Below, in pieces: positions 51,001-63,047 of a stretch of 64,000 nucleotides of DNA; position 1 is the first letter of the stretch, and each line of letters begins with the position of its first letter. Source of the stretch: Trichosphaerium sp. ATCC 40318 (taxonomy: Eukaryota; Discosea; Flabellinia; Trichosidae); contig JALMLS010000215.1 of the NCBI GenBank assembly GCA_038496445.1, positions 62,001-126,000 of the forward strand, written 5' to 3'. The notes below the pieces were generated by a model. It searched no databases. It saw only the letters and a program-made list of their open reading frames with translations, and had not been told where the DNA came from. Position numbers and translations under genes: made by a program.

Positions 51001-54000
51001 AAAAGAGCGGAAGAGCATTTGGAAGAGCACATACACGTACATAAAAAACCCACACACTTGACTTTTTAACTTATACTTTCTTCACAGGTGAGGAATACTT
51101 TAGTGTGATAAAGTCGCTTGAATTCACGTACTGCTATACAGTCAATATTTAACAGAAGCTTAATCTTTGCTATTAGGCGAACGGAGCAGTATTTGATATT
51201 AAAGTTGTTTCAGAATCAGAACGCCTATTTAATGGGTGGAATGAAAGACCAAGTTGTTGATATTGCTGTTGGTGAAGACTTTCTTATATGTCTTACAGTT
51301 GATGGTAAAGTAATGGCTAGTGGTAACAATAACGTTGGCCAACTGGGTAGATTCTGTCCATCGTACGTACTCCATCAATAACAACAAAAAATCATCTTAC
51401 TTTACAAACAGAATTGGAGCAGCAAGTGTCATGTTAAAGGTAAGACAGCTTAATAATTATTTCCTCTTCATTGTTTCTTTAACTAAATTATTGTGTTTTA
51501 GGGTCTTCCTTCCAAATTTATTTGTGTATCAGGTGAGCTTAAAGATAGATAAAATAAGAAAATCCAAAACATAGTTTTTCGCTAACTGTTTTCATCAAGA
51601 TATGATACCTGAGGATGAAATAATTGTTAAAATTCAAGCATCTGAAACCCGTGCATTTGCGCTATCTGCTACAGGAAAATTATACCAGTGGGGAGGGTAC
51701 ATATCCCATCAAGTTCGATTTTGTGCTAAGTTTTCTTCATTTAGGACCCTGTTTGCACCAACTTCATGTATGCCTTCAAACTTGGGAACAATCAATGACT
51801 TTGCATGTGGAGAACACGTGGTGATGACATACTTTGGGGATACACCAAAACCAGTTGATGGTACGCCAAATCCTTCTAGAAGAGCTTAAAATTCTTTATC
51901 TTTGATCTTCGATTTGTTACAACTTACATCCTTGTTTAAGTGTCTCACTTGACAGATTCGCAAGTGGTTGATGACATGCCAATGTTCCAAGAAAGAAAAG
52001 TGTTTGAAATTAACGCAACAGAAAGTGAAGGTAAATTGCGGTTGTTTGAGATCACGTGCTGCGTAGATGTTGTTTTTTTTTTGTTTTTGTAACCGAAATT
52101 ATAGATGGAACTGTCAAGCTAGAATGGTTCCCTCCATCAGATTGGGATACTACCAAATCTATTTCTGAAAGGTTGGTAATTACTCCAGCTGATCATGAGA
52201 TTGATCTTACAAATGTCACGGACAATATGTATGTAACATGTGCGTATCTTTTTGATTGAACAAAAAATCTAAACTATTTTAACTCACTACTTCTCACAGC
52301 ATCTATTATACTACGTGGTCAGTCTATAGGTTGTACTTTTCTTGATCCACACGGAGACGTTGAGGAGATATTGAAAAGATCTACGGTACGTGTTCTATTC
52401 TTGAAACAAGCTCTTCAACTGAGTTTTTTGTAAAAAGGGCGTTGTTGAAAATATATGGCAACTACCAGTCATCAACACATGTCCTCCTGGGCGTAAATCA
52501 ATAGCTACATATATAGTCGAAGTAACAGAAGATGATGGATCAGTGGTGTTCAAGAGCATGGCTACATCGAAGATATTTCAAACAAAATTCACAGCCAAAG
52601 GCACGTTTGGTTAAACAAAGACTTCTGTGAATCAACAAAGCACATGTGGTTATCTCATCCTTACTCATGTATTGAATTTAGATTTAATAGACGTTTCGGT
52701 TGATAGTCTAAAAGTGGAGCCAATGAGTAAAGCTATGGTGACTTTTGATGTAAAATTTGCAGCACCTGTATCAAGTTGCATTATTATAAGGTACATAACA
52801 CGCTCACCCCTAGAAACATTCAGTCAACTGGATGTAAGTTTATTATAAAGAGATGTCAAAGTATTTTGAAAAAACACACGTATCACGTGACTCCTCTTTG
52901 GAAGCAAACTTTTTGTTGTTTTTTTTGTGTTGTTTGTTTATAAAGCGCTAGGCAGAATGAAATGAATATGAACATTTACATGATTTCAATGACTCAAAGG
53001 AAGGGTAAACAAGAATTCACAGCACACTCTGAAGGTAAAATTAAAAAAAGAATCTTAGCGCTCTAAATTAAATCATACATTAATTCGTTCTTTGATAGGA
53101 ACATACAACATCTATTATGGTGTGATGGACTTCTACAAGCTTAAGATTAACCCAACAGATTGTTATTCAATGTACTATGATACTGGGATTACAATAAGAT
53201 GTCGTGGGCCACGATTAGGTACAATACAGATAAACCAAAGCTTGTACTAACAAATCTTTACAATAGATTTTGGAGATGTCTCTGTAAAATTCTCTTTCGA
53301 AGAAAACAAAGCAGAACCATTATCTTTTGAAACAGTGTATTGGACTTTATCACAAACAGCAATAATGAGACCTCAATATGATCGATTTGAAATATTCATT
53401 AAATCTGATGGTAGTAGCATTACTTCCTGGCCGATCAAGAATCCTGAGGTACAAATCAAAGAAAACCAATAGTAGGCTTTACCTTTGTATCTCATTTTTT
53501 TCTTCTTCAGGACAAGCACGAGTTTAAAGTACCAGTAAAGGAAGGCGAATACGTATTGAAAGTTATAACAAAAAACCAAATGAGTACGTCTTTGTACCAC
53601 CTTTGTAACCATTAAGTCTTATTAAAATACTCTATTTTAATAGTGCAAGATGACATTCTCGATTCTTGGGAGTTTATTGTCCAAAACAAAGATACCAAAG
53701 AACAAACACAAGATCCTCAAGTATGACCTTTTAGTTGACTGCCCAAGAACAGATTTTAACATACTTTTAGATGGTAGCAGTCTCAAACCCTGCAAACATT
53801 GTCATTGATAACTCCCAGTTTCCAACAAGTTGGAAGGATTTTCTTTCACAATGTGGTCTTGATGACAATCGTGTTAATATCCTATCTCCTAACTTCTCAA
53901 AGAATTTACAAGTGGCTGATTGGCAGATTCTTGATGCTTTAATTCTTGAGAAATTTGGCGTAACAAGCTTTTCTGAGCAACTCTTAATCCTACGTAAAGT

Positions 54001-54016
54001 ACGCTTCATGCCTTAG
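42088..54016 (+). CDS. Giant multidomain protein: PH-like, Cys/His, Clu, TPR-like, RCC1 repeats, SAM-like
   Basis: Start MPSVYLSKLEITAFTFIKVF is tentative. Order read by frame: PH-like segment with WKKQY (frame slips near 42200); a zinc-binding-like segment (ACTVCGKALRPYMPWDRPLM... HRPAHC); a long acidic Ser/Thr/Tyr-rich linker (43680-44580); a Clu domain as in clustered-mitochondria/TIF31 proteins (FAIDPYGIYGGDEFASKAAG, GLHFPFMVVLDYKGYRLIAT, YGSANGGKTIHKDDP, IEGHKGKDGRYYVLDTARIY); a helical, TPR-like region (47640-48230); RCC1-type repeats (GRIYTWGKNDIGQLGLGDK, VCYGRSFAVTKE, IAVGEDFLICLTVDGKVMAS); beta-sandwich-like segments (52000-53700); and a SAM-like end (WKDFLSQCGLDDNRVNIL... FGVTSFSEQLLILRKV). 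Introns at 44887 and 52601 are GC-AG with GCACGT. Several joins need a second AG (49630, 49876, 50301). Length is roughly 2,500-3,000 residues by eye. Clu proteins bind mRNA and affect mitochondrial distribution; the extra domains suggest a different scaffold role. Confidence 0.7.
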
Positions 54017-55051
54017 CTCTTTTTTGTCACGTGATCTTTTAGTAGTTTTAGAGGTGGCCTTTTAGCGGTTGGCCGTTAATAGTTTACTGTTTTGTTAGCT
54101 AAGCCGGTACTGGATCATTACTTCCTAACATATATAACTACAGGTTAACACTTTGAAGAAGCTTGAGTATATCCTTATAATGAAGGCAATGAAATAAGCA
54201 TTGGTTTGGAACCCATACTTAATAGATTATTTTTGTTTAAATTGTGTGAATGTTTCAATAAAATCTCTAGATCACAAATATTTTTTGACTAAACTAAAAC
54301 TACAAACCACGTAATCAACTGCTTCAATGACTTATTTGAACACCAGAAACGACAAAGCTACCTTTTCACTGTTACACCTGGCAATTTCCAAGGTAAACGT
54401 ATGACACCTGAAAGTACTTTAACTGTGTGCAGTGTTTCTAGCTGAATCTCGTCACTTGCCAGTGCTTTTATACCATCTGTTATACTTTGCAGTACTACTA
54501 GACACTATTCAAACAAGTTAAATATGTGATATTACAAGCCTTAGCGCTGTTTGATATTGCAACTTTTTCAAGTATGCAATTTATTAATTTTATTCGGAAA
54601 GCTTTGTAGCAAAGGCGCAATAATAATGTTAAAGCCTATGACGGGGCTCGAACCCGCGGCCATTAGCTTAAAAGGCTAACGCTCTACCTAACTGAGCTAC
54701 ATAGGCTTTGATGTGATTATTAAATAGATATTTATCATATCTTTAACTTTTTAAGTAAATACAACCCTGTCGCTCGATGGAAGCCATTGATAGTCAATAG
54801 AACTTTGTTCAGGAGCATTACCCCAACATACAGAGCCTGTATAGTTGGCACACTTGTTTATCTTGTCAACCGCCTTAACATAATGCAACTTAAAATTGTT
54901 TCAAAAACACTACCTACTTGTTCAAAAAAGAACATGTAACGTATTGTCAACACGAATCTTGACCGGGAATAAAGTAAAGTTCAGTTTTATAATACTTTAT
55001 TGATACAAATAACATAGTGGAAGAAGCGTAACTATTTACTTCTCATGAAAT
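54017..55051. other. Intergenic with tRNA gene
   Basis: A TCACGTGA lies just after the giant gene (CACGTG at 54028). The only gene seen is the tRNA. Confidence 0.5.
54634..54706 (-). tRNA. tRNA-Lys (anticodon UUU)
   Basis: A full cloverleaf on the minus strand: acceptor GCCTATG/CATAGGC, D-stem GCTC/GAGC, anticodon stem TTAGC/GCTAA with loop CTTTTAA (anticodon TTT), and T-arm with loop TTCGAGC. 73 nt, no intron, CCA not encoded, as expected for a nuclear eukaryotic gene. Confidence 0.95.
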
Positions 55052-57441
55052 CAAAGTTGATTGTACTTATTATTAATATGCTTTAACTTTCTTTTGTTTC
55101 TGAATTGTACTAACTTCCAATGAAAGTATATAACCACACTAATGGCTAGTATGGATCCAATAATACCTACAAGGATATACGCCCATAAAGGAATATTAAA
55201 ACCTCCTCTGGAACGACATTCACTAATACTGAAAGCCAGTGCAACTCTTGTTTCTTCATATCTTATCGCAGATTTCGGTGAACTTTACAAAAAAACAAAT
55301 CATAAACATCACGTGATAAACATCTGTAATTGTACTAAAATAAACGCACTTGCACGAGTCATCTTCTAGTAGTATATTTACGGTTTCAATTTCTCCTTCA
55401 ATGCATCCTGCATTGGAATGGATTAGAGTTACTTCATTCATTGAAACACTTTCTTCTTTTGACACATTAACAACAAGTGCACTTGAAGAGTCAAAGTTTA
55501 CACATCCTACAAGAATATAAATATATACCACCTAACTATGCGGTTGTGGTACGTGCCTGTTACATTAATAGCAGCTCCTGGAAGTACTGTAACAGTATTA
55601 TTAAACGTAACATCACCAACAACTATTATTGTTTCAGTAATATTAAGCACCTCAGTGCTTGGTATGTCTGTTCCGTTTATAACCCATACGCTCGTGTTTT
55701 CTGTTTCATCAATAGTACACGTAGCAGTTGATTGGGGCGTAGGACAGGAACAAACTGTATCAGTGCAGTCTAAGAGAAAGTTAAAACAAACAATTCACGT
55801 CATAAAATAATAAAACGAACCTGGTTTGTCTCCAACAAGAGATATCTCAACAAAGAACATACTTGGTGTTTCATGTAAAGGAAGTGTTATACCTCCATCT
55901 ACGTAGGTGTAAGTATTACAATACGGCACAAGACGGTACCAAAAGTAAGCTTCGTTTTAGTCGGAATATTATCGTTCTTTCTGTATTCTCCGATTACAAA
56001 TATCCTCGTAGGGTCTTTCTTATTAAATACAGCAGCTTGACCTTTTAGGATTATACTAATTAGCTTCTTTAAAATAAGGTAACAACGTACCCTGTAATAT
56101 TACATCAGGATAACCAATATTAATCCTTTGTGTAACACTGCCCGATTTGGAAAGTACAGCTACTACGATATCTTGTACTCCTTTTGCTTTTGTGGGACTT
56201 TCATCGCCTGGAACTGCGAAATAACGTCCTATGGATGTTCCAACTATAACATACTCATCTTCAAAGCTATGTATAGTATGGAAATGAATATTACTATCAA
56301 TCCTACAACCCATTAACAAACTGAACGCAAACGAAAAAATAGCGCACTTTGCTTGCAATGTAGAATTCTGTGTAAATGTTGGTAGATGCCATAAATCAAT
56401 AGATTTTGTACTACAACGTATATGTTATACACCATGCTACTGAACTTAGTGACAATAGACTAGACATACCTCACTTCAGTTTTTGAATGCATTCTTTTAG
56501 CAACAAGAGCATAAACAGAATCATCAGAAATTGCAGCATGAGGTCCTTTCAAAAGAGTTAAGAAAACCGGTTGTAATATTACGCATACCTGGTCTATATT
56601 TTCCAGACAGCGTGAATGAACTTCCGTTAAAATGACCGTCTGTTGTCCAACTACAAAAAAGCGTTAAGGAATACACAAAACATGAAAAATACATACAAGT
56701 TTTGAAAGCTTATGCCTTCTTTTGTAGAAGCTCCAAGAAGCTCCTTTACATATTTAACACCCCTTATATACCGTCTTGAAGAGAAAAGTATATTCTTAGA
56801 TGTAGAGTATCCATATACCCAAACCTTATTACCAACTAGAAAGAGAAATAAGTGCAAAGTACTTTTCAAGAAAGAAAAAAAACACAAGAAAAAAAATAAC
56901 TGTTTTGCAGTACGTACGTAGCTTAATATCATACAACACAGTAAAAGTTGAAAAAGTTATGCTACCAACTCCCCCAAAATGTGAAGGAATACGCTTACTA
57001 GTCAAAGTGTTTATGCCCATCCAAAAACCCTGTACAAGGAAAAAAATTACCAAAATATTGTGAAACAGAACAAAAACAGAGTTTTTTCACGCTTTGGTAC
57101 CCTTTTTAATTTCTCAAAGTATGCTTCACCACATATATATGCAGTATTGTCATCACTTATATCAATACCTACAAGAAAGAATGAGTACAAGACACGCTAG
57201 ACACAAAAATTTGCTAACCGAAAATTCTATGTTTGTTGATAGTGAAATTCCCCATAAGCACCCCGTCAAAGCTTATCCTGTACATGAATCCATAGTACTC
57301 TAGAAAGGCATAAGCAACAAGGACTATTATCGAAAATAATGAATTTGGAATTCTATACACTCGCAATTTAGGCTTGAAGGTTCCTAAACGTTGTGTACAA
57401 CTCTTGTAAGTATATACAAACGTATAAAACGAAAGACGCAT
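55052..57441 (-). CDS. Membrane protein with a repetitive, propeller-like ectodomain
   Basis: ATG at 57441 opens a frame with a hydrophobic stretch (SLFSIIVLVAYAFL) before RISFDGVLMGNFTINKHRIF. Exons then read IDISDDNTAYICGEAYFEKL, GFWMGINTLTSKRIPS, KVWVYGYSTSKNILFSSRRY, SSFTLSGKYRPGPHAAISDD, SFEDEYVIVGTSIGRYFAVP, GVQDIVVAVLSKSGSVTQRI, a Cys-containing region, and a final exon with a membrane span (WAYILVGIIGSILAISVVIY) and a basic tail ending NNKYNQL at 55052. Repeated DD/SDD-turn blades resemble beta-propeller surface proteins. Topology would be type I if the first hydrophobic stretch is a signal peptide. Several exon edges, notably near 55240, are uncertain. Confidence 0.6.
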
Positions 57442-58214
57442 TTTAGAAACAAATATTCAAAAAACGGCAAAAGTGCGTTGAAAACGCTCGTTTTGGAAAG
57501 TTTTGTACTAGTTTGCTCAAACAACTGTCTTCGTTTTATGTACCTTTGTTTTCTAACCATCCAACAACGTATATGAGTTTATTGGTGCTATCAATTTTCA
57601 TTTGGGATGGCTGGATGACGGATGAGCCTGTAGTCTCGTATATACTTTCAAAACCTATTTTGCGCGTTATTGTTAACTATTTCAACGCTCAGCAAACCAA
57701 AACAAGGACTGTTACAAAAAGTTGACTGCACAAATGCGATTAGACCTTCAACGTACTCTCTTGTCCGATTTTATGAATATGAAGCGTTTTTGATTCATTT
57801 GAGGTGCTCACAGCTGAAAAACAATTAAACCTACAAACGATTATTATGGTGTACCGAACACTTCATTGGTTTCAGAACTATCGAGTAAGATTGCCTTTTT
57901 TTCTGCTGTGCCAAACGCCCTCAATACCGAAGCACTACAACCTAAACAACATGAGCTTGCGTATGAGGAATGTTATTAGACGTACATAACAGCACACAAC
58001 TAAAACAAAACCAAAAGGGGCTCATTGTCGAAATGGGCAGCGTCAAACGCAGTGAGCGGTGATTATCCCCTCTTCGGCCTGGCAGTTACAATTTCATCCA
58101 GATTTTCGGTGACTTTGCCTCTCTTGCTTCATTCATTGTTACGGATTACGAATAGCACGTAAACACAACACCCTGTCTACGTTATTCAGTTCAGCACCGT
58201 TATTAAGTTAAACG
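57442..58214. other. Divergent intergenic region
   Basis: No supported gene between the membrane-protein gene and COX11; only short chance frames. Confidence 0.45.
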
Positions 58215-59490
58215 ATGTTCGCTCGCGTAAGATAGTCTCTTTTTTACTGTACACTGATGTAATACAGTTTGCTGCGCGTAATGCGCGTCATACGGCCCAA
58301 GTGAGTGGTGCTAAGTTTAAACAGTGGCGGTATTACAGTAAACATGACAAAAGCAAACGGGAACAACAGGAGATGAACCAAGCAAGAACCAGAACAAGAA
58401 CAAGGCAAGAAATTAGATTATGCCGTTGAGTTGAACTTACACCAACGTTAGGTTTACTGGAACGAACATTAATCGCCTATACTGGCTCGGAACAACTGCT
58501 GTCACTATGTTTGGTGTCACATACTGTTTCATACCTTTGTACAGGATATTTTGTCAAGCAACAGGCTTCGGAGGCGCACAAACAGGTAATGTAGAGGGAT
58601 AATCGCCGTTTTTATTAACTTGAAACAATGTTTTCTTCAAAGCGCGTAACTACGCGTGAAAGCGTTATTATAACGTATCACAAGCTTTTCCTACTGTTCT
58701 TAAACTAACCTGAACCCAGCTGAAAATAAACCAGCGCCACACATGATAGATGTTGACAGAGAGTTTAAAGTAGATTTTGTATGCGATGCAGCTAATGGAT
58801 TACGTTGGGATTTCGATGTACGTCAGTTGCGCGTGCCAAAGAACCCCAAAAACTTCATTTTTCGGATTTTTTTTCAAATTAGCTCTAACCACTCGTCTAG
58901 GCACTTCAAGAAAGTGTAACTGTTCTCCCAGGAGAAACAACACTAGCTTTCTATCGTGTTACAAATCATGAGGATGAAGCAATTATTGGTATGTGGAAAA
59001 CACGTTTTTTATTAAATGGATATTTTTTCTTATTTTTTTCAGCTTTTTGTTTTTAGTAACCCCTCTTTTAGGTATTGCTTCGTATAATGTATTTCCTTAT
59101 GAAGCTGGTAAATATTTTACAAAGATTCAGTGTTTTTGCTTTGAAGAACAGAGAATAGGGGCTCACGAAACAGTTGATTTGCCTGTTTTCTTTTATATCG
59201 GTAAGTTTTTTTGTAGCTTTGTTCGTTTTATTGACCTTTGTTTGTTAGACCAAGAGGCTATACGTGATCCTGCTCTTGCAAAAGTACACGAGATTGTCCT
59301 CTCTTATTCATTCTGGAAGTCTCAAGACCAAGATTTCCTTGATGAGTTCGAAGATAACTTTGCAAATCAAGATATTCAATTAAATAGTAAAATTTATGGA
59401 AAACTTAAAAAAGAATATGTACCTACATCACGTGCACCTGACTTGGATGAGAACTCAATTGCACAAATCAAAGCACAACTAATGGGATAG
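58215..59490 (+). CDS. COX11: Cytochrome c oxidase assembly protein COX11 (CtaG family)
   Basis: Exon 1 is only MFAR; after a GTAAGA intron it continues FAARNARHTAQVSGAKFKQW, a typical Arg-rich mitochondrial presequence. A short Arg-rich stretch ends at a GC-AG intron with donor GCAAGA (near 58406). The next exon carries the membrane anchor (YWLGTTAVTMFGVTYCFIPL) and YRIFCQATGFGG, the family hallmark. The soluble domain has IASYNVFPYEAGKYFTKIQC and the copper-binding CFCF motif (QCFCFEEQRIGAHETVDLPV), then FFYIDQEAI and LSYSFWKS. The C-terminus is extended by about 65 residues. COX11 delivers copper to the CuB site of Cox1 in the inner membrane. Confidence 0.93.
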
Positions 59491-60804
59491 TTTGGATACA
59501 CTATCTCCCTTTTTTTTACCTGTACTCTATACTTGGTATACGTTATAACAGTAAACTCTTATTCATTGTAAATAATAAACAACTTTTCCGCTTTTTTTTG
59601 TATGCAAGTCAGTCGTTTAACATCATTTTTCAGAGTGCCTTTCAAATGGTACAGACCAACTGGAGGACAAAAAGTTCACTGACTTGGAAGAGTAATTTAG
59701 TTAAATCTAACATACTTTTAGTGCAAGTTAGCGCTTGGATATTCCAAAGTCCATACAAGTACTGTAGCAGTATTGAACATAGCCATAAACTGTCAACTTG
59801 AGGATCTATGAACAACCTAAAACTATCTACAGTTATCGCCAAGGCGAACGTCGCTATCGAACAATTGCTGAGTTGTTAAGGGTGAGCATAAGACTCGAAT
59901 CTAGTTGAGTTGTATTTAACTCAAGATGTGGACAACGAATGCATGCGAGAGGGCTCTGTTCGCTTTCATTCGGCCCCGTCGCTTTTCTCGGGATAAGAAC
60001 CCGAGCATTACTCACAAAGTAAGCCAATGGGTGTGGCGTGAATATCGATAAAATAATTCGAACTAGATTAGAACAAGACGTTCGAACAATCAGTCTGCCT
60101 TTAAATCCTGAACATTAAATATCATCTTGACTATCTACTACTTGTTGAATTTCAATGGGAGTGTTCAATATAAAGGTGATCGTTAATAATGATCACGAAG
60201 GTTGCAACAATAGTTTATAGAAACAAGAATTCTAGAACATTGTTTTTCTTATAAGAAGATTGGCTTCGAGATTTGGCGTGTTTACCCAAACAGTCCGGGT
60301 TCTTACTAATTCGAGATATCACGCGATTTATTTATGTCCCTTAAGAAAACAAATTACAATCGTTAGCGCTGTGTTCACAATTAGTCTACGAACGAAAATT
60401 GTAAACTGTTTTTTTACTATTTTCAGAACTTCCGTGGCTTCTCCGTCTTTCTCCAGGTAACAACTGGTTAGTTACAAGGAAAATGCTGTGTTTAGCCTTG
60501 TAATTTATGCGCGGGTAGAAAAAAAATGAGTTTTCTTCACGCGCCATCGCACGGTGTCTTGAATTGTAAAAAATGACAATATCCTAAGGACCAAATTCTA
60601 CACTTTTGTACCAGCAATACAACGTAACCAACAACTCCTTCAGAACGCCTCAACTCCATTTAACAAATGTACGATCTTTCTTCTTTGTTCAGAGTACCAT
60701 CTTAAACAGAAAGTTGAATTTTATGCTGTGGAAGCAACCTTCAGGGTTTTTTTAGATTATTTGGGGTTTTGTGGTTTACTAAGTTTAGGTCTAACTCTTA
60801 CATA
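59491..60804. other. Intergenic gap
   Basis: No supportable gene. Open frames at 59598-59842 and 60260-60460 lack splice partners and recognisable sequence. Confidence 0.45.
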
Positions 60805-61262
60805 ATGAAATTTCTAGCAGTATTAGTCGTTATTGTATTTGCAAGTTCTTCAAACGGTAAAGGGACAGTTCCATGAACCATACAGCTTACTTCCTCATAG
60901 GACAGTCAACACCACCACCAACAACTACAGTGACACCTGTATCAACAGAACCTCCTATGTCAACAGAGCCTCCAGTGTCAACGGAGCCTCCAATGTCTAC
61001 AGAACCGCCCATGTCTACAGAACCACCAATGTCAACGGAACCTCCAATGACAACACTGCCACCAACAACTACAGCACCAGTACCTCCAACAACTGAAACA
61101 CCAGCTACATTGCCGCCTGTCACAGCGCCTCCAACAACTGCAGCACCAGTACCTCCAACAACTGACAGTCCAACAACAAGCCCACCAGTAGTACCAAGTG
61201 CAGCTTTTTCAATCGTTTCTGTCTTTCTACTTGGATTTTTTGCCGCTTTAATCACCATGTGA
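60805..61262 (+). CDS. Small secreted mucin-like protein, STEPPM repeats
   Basis: Exon 1 is a signal peptide (MKFLAVLVVIVFASSSN); a GTAAAG-ATAG intron of about 44 bp follows, then QSTPPPTTTVTPVSTEPP. Seven or so six-residue STEPPM units (about 60945-61050) and a Thr/Pro region lead to a C-terminal hydrophobic segment (AFSIVSVFLLGFFAALITM) ending in TGA at 61260-61262. The architecture matches the protein at 2934-4411: a probably O-glycosylated, GPI-anchored coat protein. Function is inferred from composition. Confidence 0.7.
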
Positions 61263-61334
61263 ATGTCGCTACTAATAAAAAAAACTGACAGCCGCGTTTA
61301 TGAAACTAAAACCTTTATTTATTAAATGCTTCAC

Positions 61335-63047
61335 TCAAGAGCAGCCAGTTTGGCCCATATTGAAGTATTTAGCAGCTGTCTCTGATCTCCAGTCTTTTCC
61401 AATAGGTTCGAGAGAGACCTTAATACGGAATCCAGTTCCAGAATGTCCATTTGTTGGTACTGTAACCTAAGGGGTTTGTTAATATTTGCTATAAAGGTTA
61501 ACAAGAAACGTACTGTTTTAGATCCAGATCCTTGGTTCACACGCACTTCCTTGTGAGATCTATACGAACCACCAGTAGTAAATAATGAAACACCTGGTAT
61601 TTTATCAGAATTAAATAAGAAAGAACCAAAAAAATCACGTGATTCTTTTTTGCAGAACAACGTACGTAAGTCTTGGTTAGTAGCTGTTGTATAATCAACT
61701 TTAACAGTGAATGAAGATCCTGAAATCCTAGTGACTGTTTGTCTTAAGCATACTTGGTTTGACGGTCCGGCAGAACAACTTGTGGATATTTCAAAATCGC
61801 CAAAGTAAAGGTATTGAGTACTTGAAGGAGCCCAGCTTGTACCACCTGAAAAAAAAAAGAGAAGGTTAATCTACGAAAAGGGTGTAAAAAAGAAAGAAAA
61901 AGAGGTACCTCCAAAGAAGGTGTTGAAGAATATTCCTTTGTGTTTTATGTTATCATTTCGTCTCCATTTAAGGTTACTCTGATCGGTCTTTAGTACTCCA
62001 TCAAGCCATACCCGCGCGCGACCGTTAGAGCTTGATCCAGTATTTAATTGAATTTCTTGTTTCAAAGTGTGGTATCTGTTATCATCTGGAAAACGCCATT
62101 TGCCTCTTCCGAGAGATTTGCCATAGTTAGGATCGCAATGATTCTCAGGGCGATTACATACACTAAAACGCACAGATTACTTGATTGCAAAAAAGTAAAA
62201 TCTACGCACGTGTTAGATGGATAAGGCATGTATCCGTAAATTTCTCCATCACCATCTCTGCCTAAATAAAAAGTTAGTACAAATCGTTTTTAGACTTTTT
62301 CTTACGCCACATAAACCTAGCAGAATAGCAATTTCCTGGTTGATTACCGCCACTACATTGAGAGTTTAGGTTTGTGCTTCCAGTAGTGCCATAGAGACCA
62401 GGTAATTTTCCACCACGATTAAACTCGAAGTTGCTTGGTACTTTTATCTTGTAACTAAAACTAGTGAGCACAAGATCGGTGTACTGGTACAAGTCAAGCC
62501 AGCAATAAAATGTCAAAATAGCAGCCAGAAAACACGCGATGGTCATGCTATACGCATAGAAAACGTATCACAATCGCTGTCGCAAAAGGGAAAGCAAAAG
62601 AACTGTAGTCGGGCTTTCTGAACACCCGATTGAAACAAAACAAGCGAGTTTTACGCCCAAACGTGTTATTTCGATGCTATTTAGCGTACCTGAGGCATAT
62701 TGTACGATGTGAAGAAATGTCAACCGGTACAGCAAGCATCCATACTCCACTAGCAGCAGCATGACCCTTAAAAAAATGTTAAAAAACTATCACGTGGTAT
62801 AACGCGCTTGCGCTACTAGCGCCTTTTTTTAACTTACTGGAGCGTATTTTACGCGTAGTTTATCACCTTCTACGATAGTACCACCGCCTGGTGCACTTCT
62901 TTGCTCTATACCGCCATGTTCTACATTCCAGTTTGATTGCCAGTTACCACCAAAGCCTCCTGTCCAAAGCGTCGCAGAACTCGCAATTTGGACGAGACTT
63001 ATGACAATAACAAGTGTCGTTATAAGTTGTGTTGTTGATTTACGCAT
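61335..63047 (-). CDS. Secreted polysaccharide lyase, PL14-like
   Basis: Signal peptide MRKSTTQLITTLVIVISLVQ ends near IASS; ATG at 63047. The mature enzyme reads ATLWTGGFGGNWQSNWNVEH, KLPGLYGTTGSTNLNSQCSG, NCYSARFMWR, RGKWRFPDDNRYHTLKQEIQ, RARVWLDGVLKTDQSNLKWR, then KGIFFNTFFGGGTSWAPS and a closing FGDFEIS. This is the pattern of the PL14-type jelly-roll lyases (alginate/glucuronan lyases). A second small module follows (QTVTRISGSSFTVKVDYTTA; TVTVPTNGHSGTGFRIKVSL) and ends QTGCS. It probably cleaves uronic-acid polysaccharides such as algal or bacterial matrix; the substrate is not readable from sequence. Donors include GTACGT at several exon ends. A CACGTG lies 13 bp before the ATG. Confidence 0.75.

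Noticed and set aside
60887-61258. Minus-strand Gly/Val-rich frame opposite the STEPPM protein
   Set aside because: Shadow of an 18-bp repeat; the plus frame has a signal peptide and C-terminal tail.
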